Shown here in pieces: positions 45,801-53,923 of a stretch of 64,000 bases of DNA; position 1 is the first letter of the stretch; every line of letters begins with the position of its first letter. Location of the stretch: NCBI RefSeq assembly GCF_019693445.1, contig NZ_JAHRBL010000016.1, positions 1 to 64,000 on the forward strand, read 5' to 3'. Source of the DNA: Deinococcus aquaedulcis. Its GTDB lineage: Bacteria > Deinococcota > Deinococci > Deinococcales > Deinococcaceae. The notes beneath the pieces were generated by a model, which worked only from the letters and a program-made list of their open reading frames with translations, was not told the DNA's origin and did not search any database. The position numbers were made by a program, and so were the translations under genes.

Positions 45801-45983
45801 GTCGTCGGGGTGTAGCAGGCGGTCCAGGCCAGTGGCGCATACCTCGTCGGGGTGCTGGCCCACCAGAACCGCCAGCGCGGGGTTGACGTACACCGTGGCG
45901 CCACTCAGGTCAAGGAGGCTGGTGGGGAGGGGCAGCAGGTCAAGCAGACGGAGGGAGGGAGGCACCAGGGTCCGCTCTGACAT
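42828..45983 (-). CDS. multi-PAS/GAF sensor histidine kinase
   Basis: 1051 residues, no membrane helices. Order: PAS (about 10-115), GAF (125-290), four PAS/PAC units (300-810, with PAC repeats such as YRWHQVQLTPLEGALWLGSATDIHAYK and YRWFLSRAVPIRDETGQII), then HisKA with phospho-His827 in SHDLKEPIRTVASF and HATPase (NLLANALKFS, DNGIGI, GTGLGLGICQKIV). Similar to bacteriophytochrome-class output domains, with no PHY domain. It autophosphorylates and signals to an unlinked response regulator. Start ATG 45983 is used; an open frame continues upstream without support. Confidence 0.92.
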   Translation of the reverse strand: MSERTLVPPSLRLLDLLPLPTSLLDLSGATVYVNPALAVLVGQHPDEVCATGLDRLLHPDDRESAQALWGQVWSYHAPAGQDVRLRLASGAYHWQRLHAGPAPAETVGAPGHLLITLHEPPQDRHTEQALQTLAEQLTQARTGAEVQAALNAWAPALGATQARLWALQGEGLARLGDGRHGERPDPLVPLTAEGALVQVLQGGEPLVLDAATVETRFPELAEADSPTTQALVPLLVGGRAVGLLQLALSDEGLRAESLLRAGAALLAPVLDRLEAQAERAWAQHTRRVLNALPQLVWTTDLSSGESRFNHTWRAYTGCPEWAGREVWPQVIHPDDLVEVETALRPGPQAAFSHQVRLRRADGEYRWHQVQLTPLEGALWLGSATDIHAYKEAEQALAHREAQLSAVLDALPIGVLIADPAGQLIRDNAAHRELWGLAPQTTRWEDYGEWAGWWPETGQRVQAHEWAMARALLHGETVRGELMEYQPFDRPERRFFLNNAAPIYDAAGQLLGAVVAEQDVTARRAAEQALQENVDRVGLALAAGAILGTWFWDLRRDRFTVDEAFATNFGLDPALGREGLNLEQVVATVHPDDRPGLMAAIEEAVARGGPYAHEYRVRRRDGQYYWIEANGRVDRDADGTPVSFPGVLLDVEARRTVLAALRESEERFRELADHISQFAWTADASGAIGWYNKRWYDYTGTTLDEVRNWGWAQVHHPDHVDGVVQRFQQAIESGEPWEDTFPLRSRSGEYRWFLSRAVPIRDETGQIIRWFGTNTDVTAQRETQAQLAELAASLERRVQARTAELERANNELRRSNMELERFAYITSHDLKEPIRTVASFTGLIEQRYGDQLDDRARLYLGMIEKGAGRMKALVDDLLTYSRLSGDAVPLQPVDLRTPLTEALNRLSRRLEETGARVTVGELPAVLGDGPQLAQLFQNLLANALKFSRPGVTPEIRLDAAQEGQIWHLRVSDNGIGIEEAYLERIFVLFQRLHGRDQYEGTGLGLGICQKIVERHGGRIWAESTPGVGSTFHFTLPVVVEEQQAAAAVEAEG

Positions 45984-46122
45984 CACCTGCCCAGTGTAGA
46001 GCGTTTCTGAAAAAAGGCCCAGAGTCGGCGCACCCTTTTGATAGCGCGTAGGGCAGGGGAGAGGGGCCCCCGTCCCCAGTGTCCCAGCCGCCACGCGGCG
46101 CCTGCTACCCTGCCGGTCAGCC

Positions 46123-47442
46123 ATGACGCCTGACCCCGCTGTGCTTGTCCGCGCCCTGACCACTGATCCGCCGCACGTTGAGCCTGGGGACGTTCCCCAC
46201 CTGCTGGCAGCCGGGCTGGCGGGGCAGGTACGGGTGCGGCTGCCCGAAGACCACCCGTTGCGCGCCCGGTTGCGGCCCGGGCACCTGGCTCTGGGGGCGC
46301 GCCACGCCCAGATCCGTGCCGAACTGCGTCCCCTGATCGCCGTCTGGGCCCGCGAGGGGATCCCCGCCCTGCTGTTCAAGGGTTTTGCACTGGCCGAATT
46401 CGAGTACAGCACCCCCGGCGAACGCTTTTACGGCGATGTGGATGTGCTGCTGCCCGCCGACCTGCCCACGGTGACGCGCGCAGTGCATCTGGCCCTGGCG
46501 CACGGCTGGCGCAGCGACGGCCTGCACGCAGCTCCAGCGCGCTGGACGCACGAGTGCGCGCACCTGTTCAGCCCGGGCGGCCACGTGCGGCTGGACGTTC
46601 ACCGGCTGGCACTCAGCCTGCTCTCGGGCTCACCCGCGCGGGTACAGGCCCTCACAGACGCCCTGTGGGCCGACGCCGAGGCAGTGGACTGGGACGGCCT
46701 GAACATCTGGCGGCCCCACCCGCGCGACGCCCTGGTGATCAACCTTGCCCTGGGGCGGCAGTGGGGCGCCGACGTGGGGGGTCTGAAGCCCGCTGACTAC
46801 GCTGATCAGGTGCAACTGCTCTCCCGGCATCCCCTGAGTGAATCAGACCTGCAGCGCCGCGCGCAGGAGCTGGGCGCCGGGCACACCTGGGCGGCCTTCC
46901 GCGCCCTGTGCGACCCCGGGCGGCGGCAGGTCAACCTGGGCGGCCCGCATCCGGCCCTGGTGCGCGCGGTGCGGCGCGATGGCGTTCACCGCCGCCGCGC
47001 GCGCTGGGCCCGGCAACTGGGCCGGGTGCTGCCCCTGCTGCGCGTGATGGTGCCCCTGCTCCCCGACGTCCTGGCGGCGTGGCGGGCCCTGCGGGCAGGT
47101 GGTGATCCCCGGCGGCACCTCGCCCGCTGGACGCCGGCTGGGCCCCCGCGTGCCCTCCCCCTGGCCGAGGTGCACGACGTGATCTCGGCCGCCCGCTGGT
47201 TGACCCGGCTGCTCTATCCCCGGCAGTCCCGCATCGGCACCTGTGTGCCGCGTGCCTACACCACCTACCGGGCCCTGCGGCGCCGGGGGCATCCCGCCGT
47301 GTTCGTCAGTGGCGTGGCGCGCGGGGCCCAGGGGGTGCAGGGCCACGCCTGGGTGGAGGACGTGCACGGCCTCCTCGAAGCCTACGACGAGCCCTTTAAC
47401 CGCGAGCGTTTTCCCGAGGTGTTTCATTTCCCTGCCCGGTGA
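46123..47442 (+). CDS. nucleotidyltransferase (NTP_transf_5)-McjB/lasso-B2-like fusion
   Basis: 439 residues. The N-terminal part has the nucleotidyltransferase hallmarks (LLFKGFALAEFEYSTPGERFYGDVDVLLP: GF/GDxD) and resembles NTP_transf_5. The last about 110 residues are a transglutaminase-like McjB core: Cys374 in IGTCVPRAYTTYRALRRRGHPAVFVSG, then His408 in GHAWVEDVHGLLEAYDEP (Cys-His-Asp triad). McjB removes leader peptides in lasso RiPP pathways. Whether both activities are coupled here is unknown. A PqqD-like (B1) gene lies at 48616. Confidence 0.75.
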   Translation: MTPDPAVLVRALTTDPPHVEPGDVPHLLAAGLAGQVRVRLPEDHPLRARLRPGHLALGARHAQIRAELRPLIAVWAREGIPALLFKGFALAEFEYSTPGERFYGDVDVLLPADLPTVTRAVHLALAHGWRSDGLHAAPARWTHECAHLFSPGGHVRLDVHRLALSLLSGSPARVQALTDALWADAEAVDWDGLNIWRPHPRDALVINLALGRQWGADVGGLKPADYADQVQLLSRHPLSESDLQRRAQELGAGHTWAAFRALCDPGRRQVNLGGPHPALVRAVRRDGVHRRRARWARQLGRVLPLLRVMVPLLPDVLAAWRALRAGGDPRRHLARWTPAGPPRALPLAEVHDVISAARWLTRLLYPRQSRIGTCVPRAYTTYRALRRRGHPAVFVSGVARGAQGVQGHAWVEDVHGLLEAYDEPFNRERFPEVFHFPAR

Positions 47443-47516
47443 GGCAGTGCTCGGAGCGAGAGGGTCTAATTGGTGTCAACGGCGTAAAGCTGCGCGGCAG
47501 AGAATGGGGTCACACT

Positions 47517-47538
47517 AGAGTTGGAACAGAAATTTCCG
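47517..47538 (+). repeat. left arm of an inverted repeat around the GNAT gene
   Basis: AGAGTTGGAACAGAAATTTC, which pairs with AAGAGTTGGAACGAAAATTC read from 48470 to 48451; about 17-18 of 20 positions agree. No target duplication is visible. Confidence 0.55.
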
Positions 47539-47554
47539 CTTAGCACATCGACGC

Positions 47555-48487
47555 ATGAATGCCCCCGGTCCTTCCCCAGTTGCTTCGCCAGCCCTTTGCA
47601 CTCGAGACAACATTGAGCGTGCCGAAGCGGTGTATAGCGCCTACACACAGGCAGCCATGAACGTCGTCGCGGTGCAACGGCTAGCTCCGCCTTTTCCGCT
47701 CATCCGCCAGTTCGGTCAGAGCCTGGTCTTTCAAGACGCTCGCCGGCCCCACGACTGGATGAACAATCGTGTCACGGGGTTCACGGAACAGGATCTGCCC
47801 TACCTGACAGCGATCGACGACTTCTTCAAGCAGGCCGATGTCCCTCTCCGTGTGGAGACGCTCCCATCACACTTCACGTCGCGCGTCGGTCAGGCACTGG
47901 CGCAGCTGGGTCTGGTCGTGACGGGGCACGACGCCGCGTTCGCCGGCCATCCATTCGCTGGGCTCAGCGTTGATGCGTGGTCTTCGGTGATCGAGATCCA
48001 ACACGCGATGCACGACCCTGACCTTGAACAGTATCTCCACACCCGTCAGGCGGCCTTTGAGTGGCCTGCTCTGGCCCCTGACATGCTCCCTGCGCATCTC
48101 GTTCGGCTGAAGCAGCCTGGTCAATTTCATTTCACGGCTCGGATCAACGGAAACCTGGCTGGTGCTGGGACGCTCTACGTGCAGGGCAGCACGGGGTACC
48201 TGGCTCTCGCCGGCACGCTTCCTGCCTTCAGGGGTCAGGGTGTACAGCAGGCGCTGCTCAGGGCGCGGGTGCACCAGGCCGCTCAACTGGGTTGTGATCT
48301 GGTCGTGGGGATGACAGGGGTGGGTGAAGGCAGCGGGCGCAACATGCAGCGACTGGGTCTTGGCTTGCTCCAGATTCGAAGCATCTGGACGAGGCCACCT
48401 GCACCTGGCATGGGGCAGACGCGACGATGTGATGGAAACAAGCTGACCGGGAATTTTCGTTCCAACTCTTGCGCAACTCCAGGATAG
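47555..48487 (+). CDS. GNAT-family acetyltransferase within inverted repeats
   Basis: 310 residues. The C-terminal half carries the GNAT acetyl-CoA loop LAGTLPAFRGQGVQQALLRARVHQAAQLGCDLVVGMTGVGEGSGRNMQRLGL. The N-terminal half has no known domain. The last residues (GNKLTGNFRSNSCATPG) are encoded across the right-hand repeat, and the left repeat starts 38 nt before the gene. It sits between the nucleotidyltransferase-McjB gene and PqqD, splitting what was perhaps one RiPP locus. Substrate not known. Confidence 0.75.
   Translation: MNAPGPSPVASPALCTRDNIERAEAVYSAYTQAAMNVVAVQRLAPPFPLIRQFGQSLVFQDARRPHDWMNNRVTGFTEQDLPYLTAIDDFFKQADVPLRVETLPSHFTSRVGQALAQLGLVVTGHDAAFAGHPFAGLSVDAWSSVIEIQHAMHDPDLEQYLHTRQAAFEWPALAPDMLPAHLVRLKQPGQFHFTARINGNLAGAGTLYVQGSTGYLALAGTLPAFRGQGVQQALLRARVHQAAQLGCDLVVGMTGVGEGSGRNMQRLGLGLLQIRSIWTRPPAPGMGQTRRCDGNKLTGNFRSNSCATPG
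48446..48470 (-). repeat. right arm of the inverted repeat
   Basis: Reverse complement of GAATTTTCGTTCCAACTCTT, the mate of 47517-47538. It overlaps the 3' end of the GNAT gene. Confidence 0.55.
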
Positions 48488-48615
48488 GCAGAGATAGCAG
48501 TATGAGCGCTCCAAACGACGCTGCTCTGAGCTCGGCACTGTCCGGCTTCGGAAGGTTTGAATCGGATGAAGAGATCAGGGCCTTCAACGGCTGGTACGCC
48601 TCTCTTTCGCCAACT

Positions 48616-48867
48616 TCAGACCAGTCGCACCATGCCCTGTGCGGCGAGGTCGGCCAGCAGGGTGCGGGCGTCGTCCTGGGCCTGTTCAGGCGCGACAGCG
48701 AACGCCTGACTGAGGGCGGTGCCCACGGCCTCCGTGGTGGCGGGCAGGGTCAGCCACGCGGCGCGGCCGGTGGCATTCAGCCCATACATCAGCCCCCGGC
48801 CGGCGTGCATCAGGATCAGTTCATCGCCGAGATCAGTCACCAGCACATCGGGGTCCACTTCCCACAT
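48616..48867 (-). CDS. PqqD-like (lasso B1/RRE) protein
   Basis: 83 residues: DPDVLVTDLGDELILMHAGRGLMYGLNATGRAAWLTL (the beta hairpin that grips leader peptides) and a helical C-terminus. PqqD-type domains bind RiPP leaders and hand them to the McjB-type protease, which is encoded at 46123. Start ATG 48867, no ribosome site; a 23-bp motif (48911-48933) lies 44 nt upstream in the same orientation. I found no precursor peptide. Confidence 0.78.
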   Translation of the reverse strand: MWEVDPDVLVTDLGDELILMHAGRGLMYGLNATGRAAWLTLPATTEAVGTALSQAFAVAPEQAQDDARTLLADLAAQGMVRLV

Positions 48868-48910
48868 GGGCGCAGCATAGCGCTGAGGGCCGAACCTCTT
48901 CGAATATGCT

Positions 48911-48933
48911 CATATTAAGTGATATCAAATTAG
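48911..48933 (-). promoter_or_regulatory. copy 2 of the 23-bp motif (upstream of PqqD-like gene)
   Basis: Read towards the PqqD-like gene it is CTAATTTGATATCAC then TTAATATG. Matches copy 1 at 19-20 and copy 3 at 20-21 of 23 positions. It lies also 176 bases upstream of the LuxR gene on the other strand. Confidence 0.6.
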
Positions 48934-49108
48934 AGAGTCACCTGATTGGCGGTGGTTGAAAGAAACGCCGTATAACTCATCCACACCTTTTTTACAGCCT
49001 TGCTCTCTGTCCTAACGCTAACGCCCGTATGTGCGCACTTGACCGTGCCCTTCCCCTCCAGCCCAGGCTGAGACCCCGCTTGCCGTAGTGTGGGCAAAGC
49101 TTTCCACC

Positions 49109-51796
49109 ATGCGCCCTGCCATCCCTGCCGCCAAAGTCCGTCTTCCCCCACCCCGGCGGGACGGGCTTTCGCGGCCCCATCTCCACGCCTCGCTGAACAC
49201 GGGGCTTCAGAAAAAGCTGACGCTGGTCTCTGCGCCAGCGGGCTATGGGAAAACGACCCTCGTCAGTGCCTGGGCCACCGCCCTGGCCCAGCCAGTGGTG
49301 TGGCTCTCTCTGGAGGCCCCGGAGAGCGACCTCCCCCAGTTCATGCGGCATCTGCACGCGGCGTTGCAGGTGGCGGTGCCGGCGCTTGCGGCTGATCTGC
49401 TGGCTCTGTCCGAAGCCGCTGGGCCGCTCACGGCAGACCACGCAGCGACCGCCCTGCTACAGGTGGTGCAGGCTTACGGGGCGCCTCTGGTGCTGGTGCT
49501 GCACGATTACCATGCCATTCAGGCCGACGCTGTGCATGGCTTGCTGACGGCCCTTCTGGAGCACCAACCGCCCCACCTACACCTCGTCATCACAACCCGC
49601 GAGGATCCCCCCCTGCCGCTGGCCCGCCTGCGGGCCCGCAATGAACTGCATGAGGTGCGCGCGGCCGACTTGCAGTTTTCAGCGGAGGAGGCCGCCCGCT
49701 TCCTGAATGAGGTAATGGGCCTGGACCTTATGCCGGCGCAGGCCGCCGCCTTGGCCGCGCGCACAGAAGGCTGGATTACGGGCCTGCAACTGGCCGCCCT
49801 GTCCATGCGGGGCCAGCCGGACCGCGCCGGTTTTCTCCGGGCGTTTGTGGGGAGTGACCGTTATCTGCTGGATTACCTTGTCGAGGAAGTGCTGAACCGG
49901 CAGCCCAGGGCGCTTCGCCAGTTTCTGCTGCACACCTCGGTCCTTGAGGGCCTGAATGGCGCCCTGTGCGACGCGGTGACAGGGCAGCAGGGCGGCCAGG
50001 CGCACCTGGACACGCTTGAGCGGAAGCACTTCTTTCTGGTGTCCCTGGATGAGCCGGGCCAGTGGTTCCGGTATCACCAGCTGTTGGCCGAGGCCCTGCG
50101 GGCGCAGCTGGCGGCCGAGCAGCCAGCCCTCCTTCCCTTGCTGCACACCCGCGCCAGCCACTGGTTCGAGGCGCAGGGCATGGCCGCCGAGGCCATCCGG
50201 CATGCCCTGGCCGCCCAGAACCCTGACCGCGCTGCAGACCTGATTGAGCTGGCTGTACCGGAATGGCGCCGCACCTTGCAGGACGGTGCCATCCTGCCCT
50301 GGCTGGAGGCGCTGCCAGCGGCCTTGCTTCGGCGGCGGCCGGTGCTGTGCGTGTATTTCGCCAAGGCGCTGTTGCAGGCGGGCCGCTGGCACGAGGTTGA
50401 AGGCCGTCTGCGCGGCGCAGAACAGGCGCTGCGGGCACGCGATCCCGAGGCCCACGTGGTAGTTGACGAGGCAGAGTTCAGACGCCTGCCTGCCGAGATA
50501 GCTGCTTACCGCGCGGCGCTGGCCGTGGCCCTGGGCGAACTGGGCCCCGCGACCCAGCACGCGGCTCAGGTGCTGGCCCTGGCGCCCCCGGAGGACCACC
50601 TGGCCTGTGGCGCGGCGGCCGGCTTTCTGGGTCTGACGGCGTGGCGGCAGGGGAAGCTGGCAGAGGCATCCCGGCACTGGGCCGAGGCGCAGGCCCAGTT
50701 ACTCCAGGCCGGGCACCTGGCCGACGCGGTGGGCGCTGCTCTGGCCCAGACTGAAATTTTCATGGCGCGCGGCCAGCTGCGGCAGGCCCAGCGCGTCTCT
50801 GAACAGGCCCTTCAGGTCGCCACGTCGGGCCACGGCCCCCCTCTGCGGGGTACGGCGGACCTCTACGTGAGCCTGAGCGAAGTCTTCCGGCAACGGCACA
50901 ATCTGGCGGCGGCCCGGGCGGCCCTTCAGCACAGCCGGGCTCTGGGCCCGCTCAGTGCACGTTCATCGTACGAAGGGCGCTGGCGCCTCGCCCAGGCCGA
51001 CCTGGAGTTGACCGAGGGCCGCCTGCCTGCCGCCCTGACGCTGCTGGCCGAAGCGGCCGCCTGTGTCCAGCCAGGCGACTTCCCCGAGGGGCGCCCGGTG
51101 CCGGCAGTGGCCGCGCGGGCTCAGATACGGCAGGGTAACCTGGAAGCCGCCCACGCATGGGTGCGGGCCAGCGGCGTTTCCATCCGGGACGAGCCCTCGT
51201 ATCTGCGGGAGTACGAGCAGGTCACCCTGGTCCGGGTGCTTCTGCAGGCTTCGGACACTGGCATAGCGGCACGGCGGGAGGTGCTGGCCTTCCTGCAGCA
51301 GCTGGCAGCGGCCGCTGAGGCCGGCGGGCGCTCTGGGAGCCTGATAGAACTCCTGATCCTTCAGGCCCTGGCGCACGATCAGGCGGGGCAACAGGCGCCG
51401 GCGCTGACCTTTCTGGAACGCGCCCTTGACCTGGCCGAGCCTGAAGGGTACGCGGCCGTCTTTCTGGAGGAAGGGGCTGTCATGGCAGACCTGCTCCGAA
51501 GGGTGCTGAAGCGTGGCGTGGCGCCCTCGTATGTCCGCCATCTGCTTCAAGGTGTCCGGGGCTCAGGCAAAGGGTTACGTTCTTTGCCGGTGGTGGCAGG
51601 CGACCTGCGGCTCAGTACCCGCGAACAAACTGTCCTGCGGTGGCTGACCACTGAATTGAGTGGCCCCGATATTGCCAGAGAACTGGGGGTTTCCATCAAC
51701 ACGCTGCGGACACACACCCAGCGCGTGTATGACAAGCTGGGTGTGAACAGCCGTCGCGCGGCGGTCCGCCGGGCACAGACCCTCGGCTTGATCTGA
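49109..51796 (+). CDS. MalT/LAL-like LuxR-family regulator
   Basis: 895 residues. Walker A GYGKTTLVSAW in an NTPase domain with LHDYHAIQ and HLVITTREDPPL, a winged region, long TPR-like stretch (about 400-770) and C-terminal LuxR HTH (LSTREQTVLRWLTTELSGPDIARELGVSINTLRTHTQRVYDKLGVNSRRAAV). MalT-type regulators are ATP-driven activators with ligand-binding TPR repeats. Start 49109; GTG 49088 is possible. A 7-helix membrane gene lies convergent at 51827, perhaps its target; effector unknown. Confidence 0.93.
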   Translation: MRPAIPAAKVRLPPPRRDGLSRPHLHASLNTGLQKKLTLVSAPAGYGKTTLVSAWATALAQPVVWLSLEAPESDLPQFMRHLHAALQVAVPALAADLLALSEAAGPLTADHAATALLQVVQAYGAPLVLVLHDYHAIQADAVHGLLTALLEHQPPHLHLVITTREDPPLPLARLRARNELHEVRAADLQFSAEEAARFLNEVMGLDLMPAQAAALAARTEGWITGLQLAALSMRGQPDRAGFLRAFVGSDRYLLDYLVEEVLNRQPRALRQFLLHTSVLEGLNGALCDAVTGQQGGQAHLDTLERKHFFLVSLDEPGQWFRYHQLLAEALRAQLAAEQPALLPLLHTRASHWFEAQGMAAEAIRHALAAQNPDRAADLIELAVPEWRRTLQDGAILPWLEALPAALLRRRPVLCVYFAKALLQAGRWHEVEGRLRGAEQALRARDPEAHVVVDEAEFRRLPAEIAAYRAALAVALGELGPATQHAAQVLALAPPEDHLACGAAAGFLGLTAWRQGKLAEASRHWAEAQAQLLQAGHLADAVGAALAQTEIFMARGQLRQAQRVSEQALQVATSGHGPPLRGTADLYVSLSEVFRQRHNLAAARAALQHSRALGPLSARSSYEGRWRLAQADLELTEGRLPAALTLLAEAAACVQPGDFPEGRPVPAVAARAQIRQGNLEAAHAWVRASGVSIRDEPSYLREYEQVTLVRVLLQASDTGIAARREVLAFLQQLAAAAEAGGRSGSLIELLILQALAHDQAGQQAPALTFLERALDLAEPEGYAAVFLEEGAVMADLLRRVLKRGVAPSYVRHLLQGVRGSGKGLRSLPVVAGDLRLSTREQTVLRWLTTELSGPDIARELGVSINTLRTHTQRVYDKLGVNSRRAAVRRAQTLGLI

Positions 51797-51826
51797 TTGG
51801 GGCGTCGGGGCTTCTGTAAGCCTGGA

Positions 51827-52504
51827 TCAGGTGGTCGCCTGCAGGCCTGCCTGGTCCTGGGAGAGAGGTGCATCCCCTGCCCGTCCGGCCAACCAGAGGG
51901 CGACTCCCAGCCAGAGAAGGCTGAGCCCCATGGGCAGCGCGGCGAGGCGGTGCAGGGGATGCGGCAGAGGCAACACCATCAGCGGTGCAAAGGCAGCCAC
52001 CATCATGAGCAGCCCCGCCCCGCGCGGCAGGACCCCGGCGCGCCACGTGGCAAGCCCCAGCAGGAGACCGCCCAGCATGTAAAGCGCGCCAGAGAGCGGC
52101 GCGGCGGCCGCAAGCGCTCCAAGATTCACCGGACCGGCGTGTCCACTGAAAATCCTCAGGAAGCTCTCCACGAAGCCCGGGGCATCGGTCACCAGCAGCG
52201 GCAACACGAAAGTCTCGACGAAGGTGAAGGCCGCCACCAGCACCAGCCAGAGGCCCAGCAGCAGGAAACCGGCCAGCCCAGGCCAACCGCTCTGGCGAAC
52301 CTGCTGGGTGTAAACCGCCGTGAGGCCCAGCAGCCCCGCCAGGGCCATTAGCAGGGTCAAGGCGTGAACGGCGGCCCAGCGGGGTGTGGTGACAGCCGCC
52401 AGCACCTCGGGGGGGTGCAGGGTTTGAACGCCGAGAAACAGAAGTCCTGCGGCGGCGCACGCTCCGCCGCCGCTGCGCACGAGTCTGGAAGGGGTGATGG
52501 TCAT
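51827..52504 (-). CDS. seven-helix membrane protein of unknown function
   Basis: 225 residues, about seven membrane helices (GACAAAGLLFLGVQTL, AVHALTLLMALAGLLGLTAVY, GLAGFLLLGLWLVLVAAFTFVETFVLPLLV and more), no known domain. ATG 52504 has AGGAGG 9 nt before it. It converges with the LuxR gene; close association of these two gene types is common but no role is known to me. Confidence 0.75.
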   Translation of the reverse strand: MTITPSRLVRSGGGACAAAGLLFLGVQTLHPPEVLAAVTTPRWAAVHALTLLMALAGLLGLTAVYTQQVRQSGWPGLAGFLLLGLWLVLVAAFTFVETFVLPLLVTDAPGFVESFLRIFSGHAGPVNLGALAAAAPLSGALYMLGGLLLGLATWRAGVLPRGAGLLMMVAAFAPLMVLPLPHPLHRLAALPMGLSLLWLGVALWLAGRAGDAPLSQDQAGLQATT

Positions 52505-52738
52505 GGTGTCCTCCTTGTGTGGCGCGGTCATTGCGCGCCGACATGACCGTAAGGAGGCAGGTGATGACGCCGCGTCACCAGATGTGGTGAGGCAAAGGGT
52601 TCAGCGGGGCCGGTACAAGGATGAGGCTCCAAATTGGACTCAGCTGCGGTGTCAGGACGTCGGGCCACCGAAAACCCGGTGCCCGGCTTCCAGGCTGTGC
52701 AACCTCCATGACAGGCATCACGAAAGCCCTAGGCCCTC
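52505..52738. other. short intergenic stretch
   Basis: About 230 bases upstream of the membrane protein gene. Nothing recognisable beyond its ribosome site; the promoter is not evident. Confidence 0.35.
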
Positions 52739-53710
52739 TCAAGATGAGCCAGCGGCAGCCACCAGTGCGGTTTCAACGACAGGGAGAGCTTCCAGGACAA
52801 ATGGCAGTTCTTCAGGACGCTCCGACAGGAAAGCCAGATTGTCGATCATGGCCAGCACGCGAAGGGCCTTCAATGGGTGCTCGTACCCCGCTGGCAGGGC
52901 CCTGAACCGCGTATAGCCTGTGATCAGCGCCGCCCGCTCCTCTGGTTCCAGAGCGAGGTCAGCATTCGCGAGGTCCAGCAGGAAGGGGCCCCAGCCACAG
53001 CGATCAAAGTCAATGAGCGCCAGACCTGTCTCCTGTTGCAGGAAGTTGCCTGGGTGCACGTCTGCGTGAATCAGCCCGAAGCCCCCTGGGATATCGTTCA
53101 ACGGCCCCAGTTTCCGAAGCATCTGGGGCAGCGCCACGTTGAGGCGGTCTAAACGCTGGCGGTCGACAAAGGTGGTGATGTTCTGCTGCAGTTGTCGGGC
53201 GCTCGCCAGGAAGTAAGGGGCGTCATAGTGAGGGCGCTCGAACACGGCGGGGGGCCGAAATTGCTCCGCTTGAGTGTGGAGCTGGCCTAAGACTTCCCCT
53301 GCCTGTTCCGCCTGTGTCAAGGTGAATTCCTGGCCTTCGGGTAAGGCCTCACCTTCCAGCCAGGTCAGCAGGGTGCAGAGAAGGGAAGGTGCGGGCGGAA
53401 CCCTCAAGGAGGCCACCCACGAGCCCGAGACGCTGCGCACAGGTTGGGGAACTGGGATGGCCCCGTTGCGGGCCAGGAGATCAAGCCATTCGAGTTCGGA
53501 GTCGAGGGCCGCTGGATGATGCCGACCGGCCGTATGGAGCCGGAGCGCGTAGCGTTCGCCTGAAGGAATATCCACGCGAAAGACGCTGTTCTCGCCCTCT
53601 CGCAACAGGGTGATGTGGGCCTGACGTAGGCCATATTCCTCCAGGAGGAGGCGGCTCAACCCATCATGCTGAGCGGAGTGGAGGGTAGAACGTGTGCCTG
53701 AAGAGCCCAT
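52739..53710 (-). CDS. aminoglycoside phosphotransferase (APH)-family kinase
   Basis: 323 residues. Catalytic loop LIHADVHPGNFL (HxDxxxxN) and DFDRCGWGPFLLDLANADL (DFD metal site). The N-terminus has a kinase lobe (LREGENSVFRVDIPSGERYALRLH, Lys replaced by Arg in ALRLH). Substrate may be an aminoglycoside, homoserine or another hydroxyl compound. Start ATG 53710 follows TACACT by 6 nt; the longer frame (53737 and beyond) overlaps promoter-like sequence. Copy 3 of the 23-bp motif lies 100 nt upstream. Confidence 0.85.
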   Translation of the reverse strand: MGSSGTRSTLHSAQHDGLSRLLLEEYGLRQAHITLLREGENSVFRVDIPSGERYALRLHTAGRHHPAALDSELEWLDLLARNGAIPVPQPVRSVSGSWVASLRVPPAPSLLCTLLTWLEGEALPEGQEFTLTQAEQAGEVLGQLHTQAEQFRPPAVFERPHYDAPYFLASARQLQQNITTFVDRQRLDRLNVALPQMLRKLGPLNDIPGGFGLIHADVHPGNFLQQETGLALIDFDRCGWGPFLLDLANADLALEPEERAALITGYTRFRALPAGYEHPLKALRVLAMIDNLAFLSERPEELPFVLEALPVVETALVAAAGSS

Positions 53711-53809
53711 CTGGTGAGTGTAGGGGCTGTATGGCATGGCTAAGAGCGTCAGATGGCTTAGGGGGTAAAGGTAGTGTCGAGACGCTGCCAAGCCCTTAAG
53801 ATGAACTGA

Positions 53810-53832
53810 CTAATTTGATATCACAAAATATC
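53810..53832 (+). promoter_or_regulatory. copy 3 of the 23-bp motif (upstream of the HD-GYP gene)
   Basis: CTAATTTGATATCAC then AAAATATC, reading towards the gene at 53855/53924. It shares TGATATC core and flanks with copies 1 and 2. The APH gene starts 100 nt away on the other strand. Confidence 0.6.
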
Positions 53833-53923
53833 CTGCCATTATTGTGGGAGAAGGGTGGAGGATTACCTCAGACTGGGCGGCTGTCAGAGTGGCGTGAGAG
53901 GCCCGCCGCTAGGCTGCGCCGAT

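Noticed and set aside
48502..48615. Short + strand peptide (GFGRFESDEEIRAF...) as lasso precursor
   Set aside because: It has the G start and acidic residue spacing of a core, but lacks a leader with the usual Tyr-Pro motif, and the frame runs antisense through the PqqD gene.
48930..49151. 73-aa minus-strand frame upstream of PqqD as precursor peptide
   Set aside because: No ribosome site, no leader motif, and most of it is antisense to the LuxR start; composition looks random.
31087..53092. Other GATATC strings (188, 20782, 31087, 53092) as motif copies
   Set aside because: They share only the six-base core and lie inside genes; flanks do not match.
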